A stretch of 41,458 bases of DNA, from NCBI RefSeq assembly GCF_003426775.1, contig NZ_QJUG01000058.1, positions 1 to 41,458 of the forward strand, in the 5' to 3' direction. Shown here in pieces: positions 1-7,129 of the stretch. The notes below the pieces were generated by a model. That model was given only the letters and a program-made list of their open reading frames with translations, made no database searches and had not been told where the DNA came from. Position 1 is the first letter of the stretch. Each line of letters opens with the position of its first letter. The position numbers and the translations under genes were made by a program. The stretch comes from Allorhizocola rhizosphaerae. GTDB taxonomy: Bacteria > Actinomycetota > Actinomycetes > Mycobacteriales > Micromonosporaceae.

Positions 1-563
1 GGTGGGGGGAGGGTGGGGGTGATGGTGCGGAGGATGAGGCGGAGGACCTCGTAGCGGGGGGCGGCCGTTTCGCGTTGGTAGGACCAACCGCTGTAGAGCT
101 GTGCCCAGATGATGTTTTGGATCCACTCGGCGGGCAGTTCCGGGTCGATGGTGCCGTCGTGGTAGCCCCGCTCGACGACGGCCACGAACTCCGGGTCGCA
201 GGTGCCCATTTCTGTCCACTCTGGACCGGTGAGCAGGCCCGGCTCGGCGAACATCAGCGAGAGCAGATCACCGAGCTCGAAGTATTCCTGGCACAGCCGG
301 CGGATCGCGTCGCCACCCGTGCCCTCGCCCAGGCGCGCCCGCTCGGTGGCACGATTGAGCCGCGCCAATGTTTCCTCACCCACGGCCGCGATCAGTTCGG
401 CCCGATCGGCGAAGTAGCGGTGCAGCGTGGTCCGGCCCACCTCGGCCGCCGTGGCGATGTCTCCGAGGGACGCGCCCTGATTACGCGCCAGCACCTCGAT
501 CGCGGCGTTGAGGATCGCCTGCCGGGTGCGCGCCCGCGCGCCGGACGCCTGTGCCTGGGTCAC
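1..563 (-). CDS. TetR-family transcriptional regulator, 3' end cut by window edge
   Basis: Minus-strand frame read from the sequence. It opens with a GTG at 563 (VTQAQASGARARTRQAIL) and has no stop before base 1, so the C-terminus lies outside the window. The first 60 residues form a TetR DNA-binding domain: a helix (RQAILNAAIEVL), a turn helix (SLGDIATAAEVGRTTLHRYF), then DRAELIAAV. The remainder is the variable ligand-binding and dimerisation part. The gene is divergent from the ABC exporter at 636 with a 72-bp gap that holds a perfect palindrome. It therefore probably represses itself and the exporter, with the exporter substrate or a related compound as inducer; the ligand cannot be read from sequence. 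A plausible promoter has -35 TTGATG (621-616) and -10 GATATT (598-593) with a 17-bp spacer. No clear Shine-Dalgarno precedes the GTG. Confidence 0.85.
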   Translation of the reverse strand, partial: MTQAQASGARARTRQAILNAAIEVLARNQGASLGDIATAAEVGRTTLHRYFADRAELIAAVGEETLARLNRATERARLGEGTGGDAIRRLCQEYFELGDLLSLMFAEPGLLTGPEWTEMGTCDPEFVAVVERGYHDGTIDPELPAEWIQNIIWAQLYSGWSYQRETAAPRYEVLRLILRTITPTLPP

Positions 564-600
564 GTACGGAGAGTACCAACACCCCAGTTCGGAATATCAC

Positions 601-635
601 TTGACCAAAACGGAACATCAATGTTCCATAGAGGC
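601..635. promoter_or_regulatory. Divergent tetR/exporter operator and overlapping promoters
   Basis: GGAACAT (612-618), CA, ATGTTCC (621-627) is a perfect 7-bp inverted repeat of the size bound by TetR dimers. For the exporter, TTGACC (601-606), a 17-bp spacer and TTCCAT (624-629) would start transcription at about 636, the exporter ATG, so its mRNA may be leaderless. For tetR on the other strand, TTGATG (621-616) and GATATT (598-593) are also 17 bp apart. One bound dimer would cover the exporter -10 and the tetR -35. The repeat is seen directly; its use as an operator is inferred. Confidence 0.7.
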
Positions 636-2357
636 ATGCGCTTTCTGTTGGTATTCCTCCTCCCGCATCGCCGGGCGATGCTCCTGGGCCTGGTGCTGGG
701 CCTGCTCGCCAACGCAGCGGGCCTGGCCACGCCAATGGTCACCAAATGGGTGCTCGACACGCTCGCCGCCGGCAACACGATGGGCCGCCCGCTCGGCGCG
801 TTGCTGGCGCTGGTCGTGATCGGTGCGGCCATCACGCTGTGGCAGTGGCGCATGCTCGGCGCGCTGGCCGAGCGCATCGTCCTGGACGCCCGCGCCCGCG
901 TCATCGACCGCTTCTTCCGCGCCGAGGTGCTCGACCTGCAGAAACGGCCCACCGGCGAGCTGGTCACGCGGGCCACATCCGACACCGGGCTGGTGCACGC
1001 CGCTTCCAGCAGCGTGATCGGGCTGATCAACGCGTCCATCTCGTTCGTGGGCACGCTGGTCCTCATGGGCGTGCTCGACCTGGTCCTGCTGGGCTACACG
1101 GTCGCCGCGGTCGTCATCGTCGGCACGCTTATGGGCCTGCTCATGCCCCGCATCGCGAAGGCGGAAGCGGCCGCGCAGGACTCGATCGGCAAACTGGGCG
1201 GCGCGCTCGAGGGCGCGCTGCGCGCCATCCGCACGGTCAAGGCCAGCCGGGCCGAGGTCCGGCAGAGCTCCCGGATCATCGCCGACGCCCGCGACGCCGC
1301 CGCGCACAGCGTGACGGCCGCCCGCGTCACCGCCACGGTGTGGACCATCGCGTGGACCGGCATACAGCTGGCCGTCATCGCGATCCTCGGGATTGGAGCG
1401 TGGCGCGCCCACGCCGGCCTGCTGGAGGTGTCCAGCCTGATCGCGTTCCTGCTCTACGCGTTCCAGCTGATGGGGCCGATCAGCGAGCTGACACAGAACT
1501 TCACCGCGCTGCAGTCCGGAATCGCGGCCGCCGGGCGCATCCGCGAGGTGGAGGCGATTCCGGTCGAAGCGGCGGAGTCGGCCAAAACAGTGTTGCCGCA
1601 AGGCGTACCAGATGAGATTTTGGTTTTTGAAGGGGTTTCCGCGAGGTATGCGGCGGACACTCCGCTCGCGGTGCGCGACATCAACCTCGCCATCCCGCGG
1701 ATCGGCCACACGGCCATCGTCGGCCCGTCGGGCTCCGGCAAGACCACGCTGTTCTCACTGATCCTGCGCTTCCTGCAGCCGCAGAGCGGGCGGATCCGGC
1801 TCGATGGCCGCCCGTACGAGACCTACTCGCACGAGCAGGTGCGCGCCCGGCTGGCCTATGTGGAGCAGGAGACGCCGGTCGTGCCCGGCACGATCCGCGA
1901 CAACCTGCGCTTCACCCATCCCGACGCGACCGACGCCGAGCTGTTCGCCGTGCTGGAGGCGGTGCGCCTGGACCTGAAGGTTGCCGCGCTGCCCGAGGGG
2001 CTGGACACCTCGCTCGCCTCGACCGAGGTCTCGGGCGGCGAACGCCAGCGCATCGCGCTCGCCCGCGCCATGCTGCGCACGCCCGACATCCTGCTGCTCG
2101 ACGAGGCGACCGCGCAGGTCGACGGGCTCACCGAGGCCGCGCTGCACGACTGCATCCGCGAGCGGGCCGCCACCGGCGCGGTGATCACGATCGCGCACCG
2201 GCTGTCGACCGTGCTCGACGCCGACCGGATCATCGTGATGGAGGACGGGCGCATTCGCGCTCAGGGCACACACGACGAACTGCTGGAAAGCGACGACCTC
2301 TATCGCCGGCTCGTGGAGGCCCTGCGGATCGCGCAACAGGTCGCACCCGTGGGTTAA
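636..2357 (+). CDS. ABC exporter half-transporter (fused transmembrane and ATPase domains)
   Basis: A 573-residue ABCB-type export protein. The N-terminal 310 residues hold about six hydrophobic helices (for example FLLVFLLPHRRAMLLGLVLG and the LIAFLLYAFQL stretch). The ATPase domain follows, with Walker A GPSGSGKTT at about 363-371, the signature SGGERQR near 466, Walker B ILLLDEAT and the switch histidine in TIAHRLS. One membrane domain plus one ATPase means it should work as a homodimer, since no partner half-transporter is nearby. The substrate is unknown; lipids, peptides and drugs are all possible. I start at ATG 636 rather than the in-frame ATG 621 because 621 lies in the operator palindrome. 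The longer open frame upstream is antisense to tetR. Its stop overlaps the glmU stop in a shared TTAA. Codons at about 1575-1640, between the two domains, are unusually AT-rich. Confidence 0.9.
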   Translation: MRFLLVFLLPHRRAMLLGLVLGLLANAAGLATPMVTKWVLDTLAAGNTMGRPLGALLALVVIGAAITLWQWRMLGALAERIVLDARARVIDRFFRAEVLDLQKRPTGELVTRATSDTGLVHAASSSVIGLINASISFVGTLVLMGVLDLVLLGYTVAAVVIVGTLMGLLMPRIAKAEAAAQDSIGKLGGALEGALRAIRTVKASRAEVRQSSRIIADARDAAAHSVTAARVTATVWTIAWTGIQLAVIAILGIGAWRAHAGLLEVSSLIAFLLYAFQLMGPISELTQNFTALQSGIAAAGRIREVEAIPVEAAESAKTVLPQGVPDEILVFEGVSARYAADTPLAVRDINLAIPRIGHTAIVGPSGSGKTTLFSLILRFLQPQSGRIRLDGRPYETYSHEQVRARLAYVEQETPVVPGTIRDNLRFTHPDATDAELFAVLEAVRLDLKVAALPEGLDTSLASTEVSGGERQRIALARAMLRTPDILLLDEATAQVDGLTEAALHDCIRERAATGAVITIAHRLSTVLDADRIIVMEDGRIRAQGTHDELLESDDLYRRLVEALRIAQQVAPVG

Positions 2358-3769
2358 TCCCCTTGCTGCTGCGCCTTTTTCGCGGCCTCCTCGGCGGCCG
2401 TGCCCGGACGCGCGCGGGCCACCCAGCCCTCGATGTTTTTCTGGAAGGCACGGGCGACGCCCAGCGCGCCGGGCGGCACGTCCTTGGTGATCACCGAGCC
2501 GGCACCGGTGTAGGCGCCGTCACCGACCTCGACCGGCGCGACGAAGATCGTGCCGGAGCCGGTCTTGACGTGGTCGCCGATGCCCGTGGGGCTCTTGGTC
2601 GCGCCGCTGTAGTTGGCGAAGATGTTGCCCGCGCCGATGTTGGTGTGCTCGCCGATCGTGGCATCGCCCAGATAGGACAGGTGGTTGGCCTTGGTGCCCT
2701 CGCCCAGGGTCGAGTTTTTGACCTCGACGAACGTGCCGACCTTGGCCTTGTGCAGCAGCACCGTGCCGGGCCGCAGCGAGGCGTAGGGCCCGACGCTCAC
2801 CGACGGGCCGATCTGCGCGCCCACCGCGTGGGCCCGCACCACCGACGCGCCCTCGCTCACGGTCGTGTCGACCAGCGTCACGTCGGGGCCGATCGTCGCG
2901 CCCTCGCCGACCTGGGTGGCCCCGCGCAGCTGCACGTTGGGCTCGATCACGGCGTCGCGCGCGACCGACGCGGTCACGTCGATCCACGCCGTCTGCGGGT
3001 CGATGATGGTCACGCCCTCGCGCATCAGGGCCAGGTTGACCCGGTCACGCATCAGCCCGCGCAGCACGGCCAGCTCGGCGCGGTCGTTGGCGCCCAACGT
3101 CTCGGCCGGATCGTCGGCCACGTGCACCGCGACCGCCGCGCCGTCCTGCACGAGCAGACCGAACACGTCGGTCAGGTATTCCTCGCCCTGATCGTTGTGG
3201 GACCCGAGCCGGCCGAGCGCGGGCTCAAGGTAAGACGCGTCGAAGGCGTAGATCCCGGCGTTGATCTCGCGGATCTCCCGCTCGGCCGGGCTCGCGTCGC
3301 GCTCCTCCACAATGCGCGCCAGCCTGCCGTGCTCATCGCGCACGATCCGGCCCAGGCCCGCCGGGTTGCCCACCGACGCGGCCAGCACGGTCGCCGCCGC
3401 GCCCGAGCGCTCGTGCCGCTCGACCAGCTCCCGCAGGGTCTGTGGGCGCAGCAGCGGCACGTCGCCGTTGAGCACGATCACCGTGCCCTTGATCCCGTCG
3501 GGGAGGGCCACGCGCACCGCGTGCCCCGTGCCCAGCTGCTGCTCCTGCAGCATGGGCACGGCCTGCGGCGCGATCTCGGCCAGGTGCGCGGTGACCAGGT
3601 CGGCGCGGTGGCCGACCACGACGATCGTCTGCTCGGCGCCCAGCGGCGCGGCCGCGGCAAGCACATGCCCCACGAGCGATCGCCCGAGGAGCTGATGGAG
3701 CACCTTGGGCTGGGCCGACTTCATTCGCTTGCCCTCGCCCGCGGCCAGGACGATCACCGCGCTCGTCAT
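2354..3769 (-). CDS. glmU: Bifunctional UDP-N-acetylglucosamine pyrophosphorylase / glucosamine-1-phosphate N-acetyltransferase
   Basis: A 471-residue cytosolic enzyme that makes UDP-GlcNAc for peptidoglycan and cell-wall linkers by acetylating GlcN-1-P and then transferring UMP. The N-terminal Rossmann domain shows the uridylyltransferase signature LAAGEGKRMKS followed by PKVLHQLLG and the ELNGDVPLL-type aspartate (VLNGDVPLL). The C-terminal half is a left-handed beta-helix of hexapeptide repeats with GPYASLRPG, VEVKNS, ANHLSYLGDA and GAGNIFANYSG, which carry the acetyl-CoA and GlcN-1-P sites. The length is normal. The ATG at 3769 gives MTSAVIVLAAGEG, the usual GlmU beginning. A single base separates it from the 3' end of tRNA-Gln, so no Shine-Dalgarno fits except inside the tRNA. 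The gene order glmU, tRNA-Gln, TetR also occurs in mycobacteria. Confidence 0.97.
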   Translation of the reverse strand: MTSAVIVLAAGEGKRMKSAQPKVLHQLLGRSLVGHVLAAAAPLGAEQTIVVVGHRADLVTAHLAEIAPQAVPMLQEQQLGTGHAVRVALPDGIKGTVIVLNGDVPLLRPQTLRELVERHERSGAAATVLAASVGNPAGLGRIVRDEHGRLARIVEERDASPAEREIREINAGIYAFDASYLEPALGRLGSHNDQGEEYLTDVFGLLVQDGAAVAVHVADDPAETLGANDRAELAVLRGLMRDRVNLALMREGVTIIDPQTAWIDVTASVARDAVIEPNVQLRGATQVGEGATIGPDVTLVDTTVSEGASVVRAHAVGAQIGPSVSVGPYASLRPGTVLLHKAKVGTFVEVKNSTLGEGTKANHLSYLGDATIGEHTNIGAGNIFANYSGATKSPTGIGDHVKTGSGTIFVAPVEVGDGAYTGAGSVITKDVPPGALGVARAFQKNIEGWVARARPGTAAEEAAKKAQQQGD

Positions 3770-3770
3770 G

Positions 3771-3842
3771 CTCGGGCGCCAGGACTCGAACCTGGAAAAT
3801 GGGCTCCAAAGGCCCACGTGTTGCCGATTACACCACGCCCGA
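3771..3842 (-). tRNA. tRNA-Gln (anticodon TTG)
   Basis: A 72-nt cloverleaf on the minus strand. The acceptor stem is TCGGGCG (5', from 3842) with CGCCCGA and discriminator G at 3771. The anticodon arm is TGGGC-CTTTGGA-GCCCA with anticodon TTG, which reads CAA and CAG. The T arm is CCAGG-TTCGAGT-CCTGG. The CCA tail is not encoded and must be added. The glmU ATG begins two positions further on, at 3769, so the two are very probably one transcript that must be cut at the tRNA 3' end. Confidence 0.96.
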
Positions 3843-3856
3843 TCGTGTGCGCAGCC

Positions 3857-3885
3857 AGCTTAGCGGGTATCGGATGCTGCGTGAA
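3857..3885 (-). promoter_or_regulatory. Probable tRNA-Gln / glmU promoter
   Basis: On the minus strand, TTCACG (3885-3880), a 17-bp spacer and TAAGCT (3862-3857) form a plausible housekeeping promoter. The predicted start is about 7 bases after the -10, leaving a short leader before the tRNA 5' end at 3842. This is read by eye and not measured. Confidence 0.5.
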
Positions 3886-3920
3886 AACTGATAGCCGTTT
3901 ACCCTGTCAAACCGACGGTT

Positions 3921-3941
3921 CCGTAGGTTACGGTAGCGTAA
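3921..3941. promoter_or_regulatory. Overlapping inverted repeats before the desaturase gene
   Basis: Two inverted repeats interlock: CCGTA-GGT-TACGG (3921-3933) and TTACG-GTAG-CGTAA (3928-3941). They include a possible desaturase -10 (TAGCGT, 3934-3939) and end 29 bases before its ATG. The TetR protein encoded just after the desaturase is the obvious candidate ligand, as TetR control of desaturases is common in actinobacteria. Binding is inferred. Confidence 0.5.
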
Positions 3942-3970
3942 GTGAAGCTCCCGGATATCAGCGAGGCGCG

Positions 3971-4942
3971 ATGACCACCGAAACCCTTCAGACCTCGGTC
4001 ACCACCACCCCAGCTGTGGAAGCCGGCCAAGGGCCCAAGCCGCTCACCGAGGGCAAGCAGAGCCTCGGCATCCTGATCGGCCTGTGGTCGTTCGTCGTGC
4101 TCCCCTTGGTCGCCCTCGTCGCGGCGATCCCGATCGCGTGGGGCGGCTGGCTGGGCTGGACGGATGTCGCGCTGTTCATCCCGCTGTATTTCATGTCGGG
4201 TCTCGGCATCACCGTGGGCTTCCATCGATACCTGACCCACAGCTCTTTCAAAGCCACTCGCTGGCTCCGCGTGACGCTGGCCGTCGCGGGCAGCATGGCC
4301 ATCCAGGGCTCGCCGACGCAGTGGGTGGCCGACCACCGGCGCCACCACCAGTTCTCCGACCTGGAGGGCGACCCGCACTCGCCGTGGCGCTTCGGTGAGT
4401 CGATGTGGGGGCTGACCAAGGGGCTGTTCCACGCGCACGTGGGCTGGCTGTTCGCCCGCGACCTGTCCAACCGTGCCCGCTTCGCCCCCGACCTTGTCGC
4501 CGACAAGGACATCGAGAAGGTCGACCGGCTGTTCCCGTGGCTTGTGCTGATCTCGGTCACGTCCCCGGCGGTCGTTGGTGGGCTGGTGACGATGTCGTGG
4601 CAGGGTGCGCTGACCGCGTTCTTCTGGGCCGGGCTCGTGCGCATCGGCCTGCTGCACCACGTCACCTGGGCGATCAACTCGGTCTGCCACGTCTACGGCG
4701 AGCGCCCGTTCGCGATGCGCGAGGGCGACCGCGCCTCCAACTTCTGGCCGCTGGCCATCCTGTCGTTCGGCGAGAGCTGGCACAACCTGCACCACGCCGA
4801 CCCGACCAGCGCCCGCCACGGCGTGCTGCGCGGCCAGGTCGACATCTCGGCGCGGCTCATCTGGATCTTCGAGAAGCTGGGCTGGGCATCCAACGTGCGG
4901 TGGCCCAAGCCGGAACGGATCCAGGCAAAATTGCGCCCGTGA
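3971..4942 (+). CDS. Acyl-CoA / fatty-acid desaturase (membrane di-iron)
   Basis: A 323-residue integral membrane desaturase that puts a cis double bond, probably delta-9, into acyl chains using O2 and two iron atoms. The three histidine boxes are intact: HRYLTH at 85-90, HRRHH at 122-126 and HNLHH at 271-275. Four hydrophobic stretches flank them (SLGILIGLWSFVVLPLVALV and the next near 50-80, then two near 195-240). ATG 3971 follows a weak GAGG. The long open frame running back over glmU is antisense and was discarded. The stop overlaps the start of the next gene (GTGA), which indicates translational coupling with the TetR regulator. An electron donor (ferredoxin or oxidoreductase) is not encoded nearby. 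Confidence 0.93.
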   Translation: MTTETLQTSVTTTPAVEAGQGPKPLTEGKQSLGILIGLWSFVVLPLVALVAAIPIAWGGWLGWTDVALFIPLYFMSGLGITVGFHRYLTHSSFKATRWLRVTLAVAGSMAIQGSPTQWVADHRRHHQFSDLEGDPHSPWRFGESMWGLTKGLFHAHVGWLFARDLSNRARFAPDLVADKDIEKVDRLFPWLVLISVTSPAVVGGLVTMSWQGALTAFFWAGLVRIGLLHHVTWAINSVCHVYGERPFAMREGDRASNFWPLAILSFGESWHNLHHADPTSARHGVLRGQVDISARLIWIFEKLGWASNVRWPKPERIQAKLRP

Positions 4943-5592
4943 CGCCGCCCGAGGATCCACCTGACATCACCAAACGCGGCCGGGTGCGGATGAGCTTCTC
5001 CCAGCGACGGGAGCAGCTCATCTCCGTTGGACGCCAGCTGTTTGCGGAGAAGGGCTTCGACGGCACGTCCATCGAGGAGATCGCCGGGCGGGCCAAGGTC
5101 TCCAAGCCGGTGGTTTACGAGCACTTCGGCGGCAAGGAGGGCATCTACGCCGTCGTGGTCGACCGCGAGGTCAACGCACTGCTGGAGCGGATCACGGGCG
5201 CGCTGACCGCGGGCCATCCGCGCGAGCTGTTGGAGCAGGCGGCGCTGGCCCTGCTGGACTACATCGAGCAGGAGACCAACGGGTTCCGCGTGCTGGTGCG
5301 CGAGTCGCCGGTCATGTCGGCCACCGGCAACTTCTCGTCCGTGCTCAACGACGTGGCCCATCAGGTGGAGCACATCCTGGGGGCGGAGTTCAAGCGGCGC
5401 GGCTACGACCCGAAGCTCGCCGAGCTGTATTCACAGGCGCTGGTCGGGATGGTGGCGCTCACCGGCCGCTGGTGGCTGGAGGTGCGCAAGCCACGCAAGG
5501 ACGTCGTGGCCGCGCACCTGGTCAACCTCGCCTGGAATGGTCTGTCCCACCTGGACACCAAGCCGGAATTGCGTACCCGCAAGGCCAAGTGA
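4939..5592 (+). CDS. TetR-family regulator coupled to the desaturase
   Basis: A 217-residue TetR protein starting at GTG 4939, which overlaps the desaturase TGA by four bases (GTGA). The DNA-binding domain lies at about residues 20-70: SQRREQLISVGRQLFAEKGFDGTSIEEIAGRAKVSKPVVYEHFGGKEGIY, a textbook TetR pattern. The C-terminal domain should sense an acyl-CoA or a lipid-related ligand, judged only from its partner. A TetR gene beside tRNA-Gln and glmU is also found in mycobacteria, so it may be orthologous. Candidate targets are the repeats before the desaturase (3921-3941) and the palindromes just after its own stop (5599-5635). An internal ATG at about residue 18 (MSFSQRR) is an alternative start without the leading basic tail. 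Confidence 0.9.
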   Translation: MTPPEDPPDITKRGRVRMSFSQRREQLISVGRQLFAEKGFDGTSIEEIAGRAKVSKPVVYEHFGGKEGIYAVVVDREVNALLERITGALTAGHPRELLEQAALALLDYIEQETNGFRVLVRESPVMSATGNFSSVLNDVAHQVEHILGAEFKRRGYDPKLAELYSQALVGMVALTGRWWLEVRKPRKDVVAAHLVNLAWNGLSHLDTKPELRTRKAK

Positions 5593-5598
5593 CTTAGA

Positions 5599-5639
5599 CG
5601 TATATCGATTATACGATTCGACGTATGCGCATACGATTC
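5599..5639. promoter_or_regulatory. Cluster of palindromes over the start of the secreted-protein gene
   Basis: CGTATA-TCGAT-TATACG (5599-5615) is a perfect 6-bp inverted repeat, and CGTATGCGCATACG (5622-5635) is a perfect 14-bp palindrome that contains the ATG at 5625. The 9-mer ATACGATTC occurs at 5611-5619 and again at 5631-5639, exactly 20 bp apart (two helical turns). TATACG (5610-5615) could be a -10 for a nearly leaderless mRNA. The local base composition is far more AT-rich than its surroundings. A repressor site is the simplest reading. Confidence 0.5.
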
Positions 5640-6026
5640 CTATTCGCCGCCGTGGTCGCGATGCTGGCCATGAGCGCCTTGAGCGCGGCGCCGGCCTCGG
5701 CCGCGTCCGGTTGGATCTTCCACAGCGGCGGATACACCGACGAGGTCTTCGTCGAATACCCGTGCCTGGACAAGGGGTACGAACTGGTGACCGCCGGCGT
5801 CATCGCCGACTACCAGTGCCGACACAACCCCTCGACCCAACTGACCGATCTCTACATCGTCTACGGCCCGTGGACCTTCCACAGCGGTGGATACAACGAC
5901 GACATCTTCTTCAACAACCCGTGCTTTGACACGGGACAGGCGCTGGTGGCCAACGGCAGCATCACCACGTTCAAGTGCCAGTGGGCCCCCAACACCGATC
6001 TGTCCGACCTCTGGATCATCGTCTGA
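5625..6026 (+). CDS. Small secreted protein with an internal two-fold repeat
   Basis: 133 residues. A Sec signal peptide (MRIRFLFAAVVAMLAMSALSA then APASA-AS) should be cut near residue 27. The mature protein is two tandem copies of about 52 residues. Each begins W-x-FHSGGY, continues with a central F-x-x-x-PC and G-x-x-LV, then a second Cys, and ends in DL-x-I. Each copy has two cysteines, so one disulfide per repeat is likely in the exported form. I do not recognise a named family; a small ligand-binding or inhibitor-like beta fold is possible but not shown. No Shine-Dalgarno precedes the ATG, which lies inside a 14-bp palindrome. Confidence 0.8.
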   Translation: MRIRFLFAAVVAMLAMSALSAAPASAASGWIFHSGGYTDEVFVEYPCLDKGYELVTAGVIADYQCRHNPSTQLTDLYIVYGPWTFHSGGYNDDIFFNNPCFDTGQALVANGSITTFKCQWAPNTDLSDLWIIV

Positions 6027-6056
6027 AACCAGGAGTTCGCATTCACGGGGGCCTGG

Positions 6057-6587
6057 TCATTGCTCCTTGTGTTCCACGCCGGGGTGAGCGTGAATGACGT
6101 CGTGCTTGGTGGTCACCTTCCCCGCGATGGGGCCACGGCCACTGTGCCGGAACACGTCCTCGGCCTCCTCCTCTTCCTTCGTGCCGCGCCTGCCGTAGAG
6201 CCCGGCAAGCACCAGCACCGTGCCGATGAGGAACGACACGATGCACGTCGACACCTGGAAGTTGAGCAGGTTGGCGTCGGTCTGCAGCAGGACCAGCATG
6301 GCCAGTCCGGCGAGCCAGAACACGCCCCCGCCATACATGTTGAGGTAGTGCGCCGCATTGCCGCCGCGCAGCGCGCCCAGCACGACGATCGCCCCGACCA
6401 CGATGGACAGCAGCGCGAACGCCAGGTTGGTGAGCAAACCCAGCGCCGTCGCCCCGTCCTCGTCGAACAGCGGGTCGCCCCATGTGAGCACGGCACCGAC
6501 GATGCCGAAGATCAGGATATAAAAGCCCACCAGGCCGGCGAGGAACCGATAGAACCCGGCGAGCCGGTGATTGATCGGTAGGTGCAT
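6057..6587 (-). CDS. DUF4383 membrane protein (longer paralogue)
   Basis: A 176-residue integral membrane protein with four predicted helices: FLAGLVGFYILIFGIVGAVL, a second from FALLSIVVGAIVVLG, a third from GVFWLAGLAMLVLL, and a last from CIVSFLIGTVLVLAGLYG. The N-terminal HLPINHRLAGFYR box and the GDPLF loop after helix 1 mark DUF4383, a family of unknown function common in actinobacteria. A charged cytosolic tail (KEEEEAED and a histidine-rich end) of about 45 residues follows. It lies 23 bp after the similar gene at 6611-7033 and is very probably co-transcribed with it. No Shine-Dalgarno is evident. Confidence 0.85.
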   Translation of the reverse strand: MHLPINHRLAGFYRFLAGLVGFYILIFGIVGAVLTWGDPLFDEDGATALGLLTNLAFALLSIVVGAIVVLGALRGGNAAHYLNMYGGGVFWLAGLAMLVLLQTDANLLNFQVSTCIVSFLIGTVLVLAGLYGRRGTKEEEEAEDVFRHSGRGPIAGKVTTKHDVIHAHPGVEHKEQ

Positions 6588-6610
6588 CTATCCAGTCTGG
6601 CAGCTGAAGC

Positions 6611-7033
6611 TCAGGCTCGGTGGGATTTCACATACATCCCCGCGGTGCCGAGCACCGACCCGATCACATAGGACACCACGCACGTCACGATCGTGAAGTT
6701 CAGGTAGTTGGTCTTCGCGTCGCCGATGAGCAGCAACATGACCGTGCCGGCCATCAGAAACCCGGCGCCCACCCACAGATAGGCGATGCGGTCCACGTTG
6801 CGCCCGATCACGGTGGCCAGCACGATCACCGCGCCGGCGACGACCGACAGATAGCTGAACGCGGGATTGGTCTTCAGGCCCAGCGCGGTCTCGTCGCCCG
6901 CACCATAGAACGGGTCGCCCTGGGTCGCGATCACCCCGACCACACCGAAGATCAGCACGTAGAGCCCGGCGAGCAGGCCGAGCGCGCGATAAAGCGGGCG
7001 GAGGTGGTGATTCACCGGGAAATGGAGGGACAT
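6611..7033 (-). CDS. DUF4383 membrane protein (shorter paralogue)
   Basis: 140 residues starting MSLHFPVNHHLRPLYR at ATG 7033. The open frame extends 20 codons upstream, but that part shows no conserved character. The four-helix layout matches the neighbour at 6057-6587: LLAGLYVLIFGVVGV, a GDPFY loop, YLSVVAGAVIVLATVIG, AGFLMAGTVMLLLI and VVSYVIGSVLGTAGMYV. The two share the NH-x-L-x-x-x-YR start and N-x-LNF before the last helix, so they arose by tandem duplication. This copy lacks the acidic tail. The function is unknown. Confidence 0.85.
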   Translation of the reverse strand: MSLHFPVNHHLRPLYRALGLLAGLYVLIFGVVGVIATQGDPFYGAGDETALGLKTNPAFSYLSVVAGAVIVLATVIGRNVDRIAYLWVGAGFLMAGTVMLLLIGDAKTNYLNFTIVTCVVSYVIGSVLGTAGMYVKSHRA

Positions 7034-7129
7034 GCGGGGCAGGTTATCAGCCGCCACGACGCGGTCGCGGTGCAGGCGGGGCAGCGTGGACAACCGCGCA
7101 AGGCGCTCCTTGCCCGCGCGTGGTGCCCG

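Noticed and set aside
75-620. Long open frame running from base 75 into the ABC exporter
   Set aside because: The first 182 codons are antisense to the tetR gene and show no conserved motif; the exporter begins at 636.
2363-3970. Open frame upstream of the desaturase that would give an 859-residue protein
   Set aside because: It is the His/Arg/Gly-rich antisense of glmU and crosses the tRNA-Gln gene; the desaturase has a normal start at 3971.
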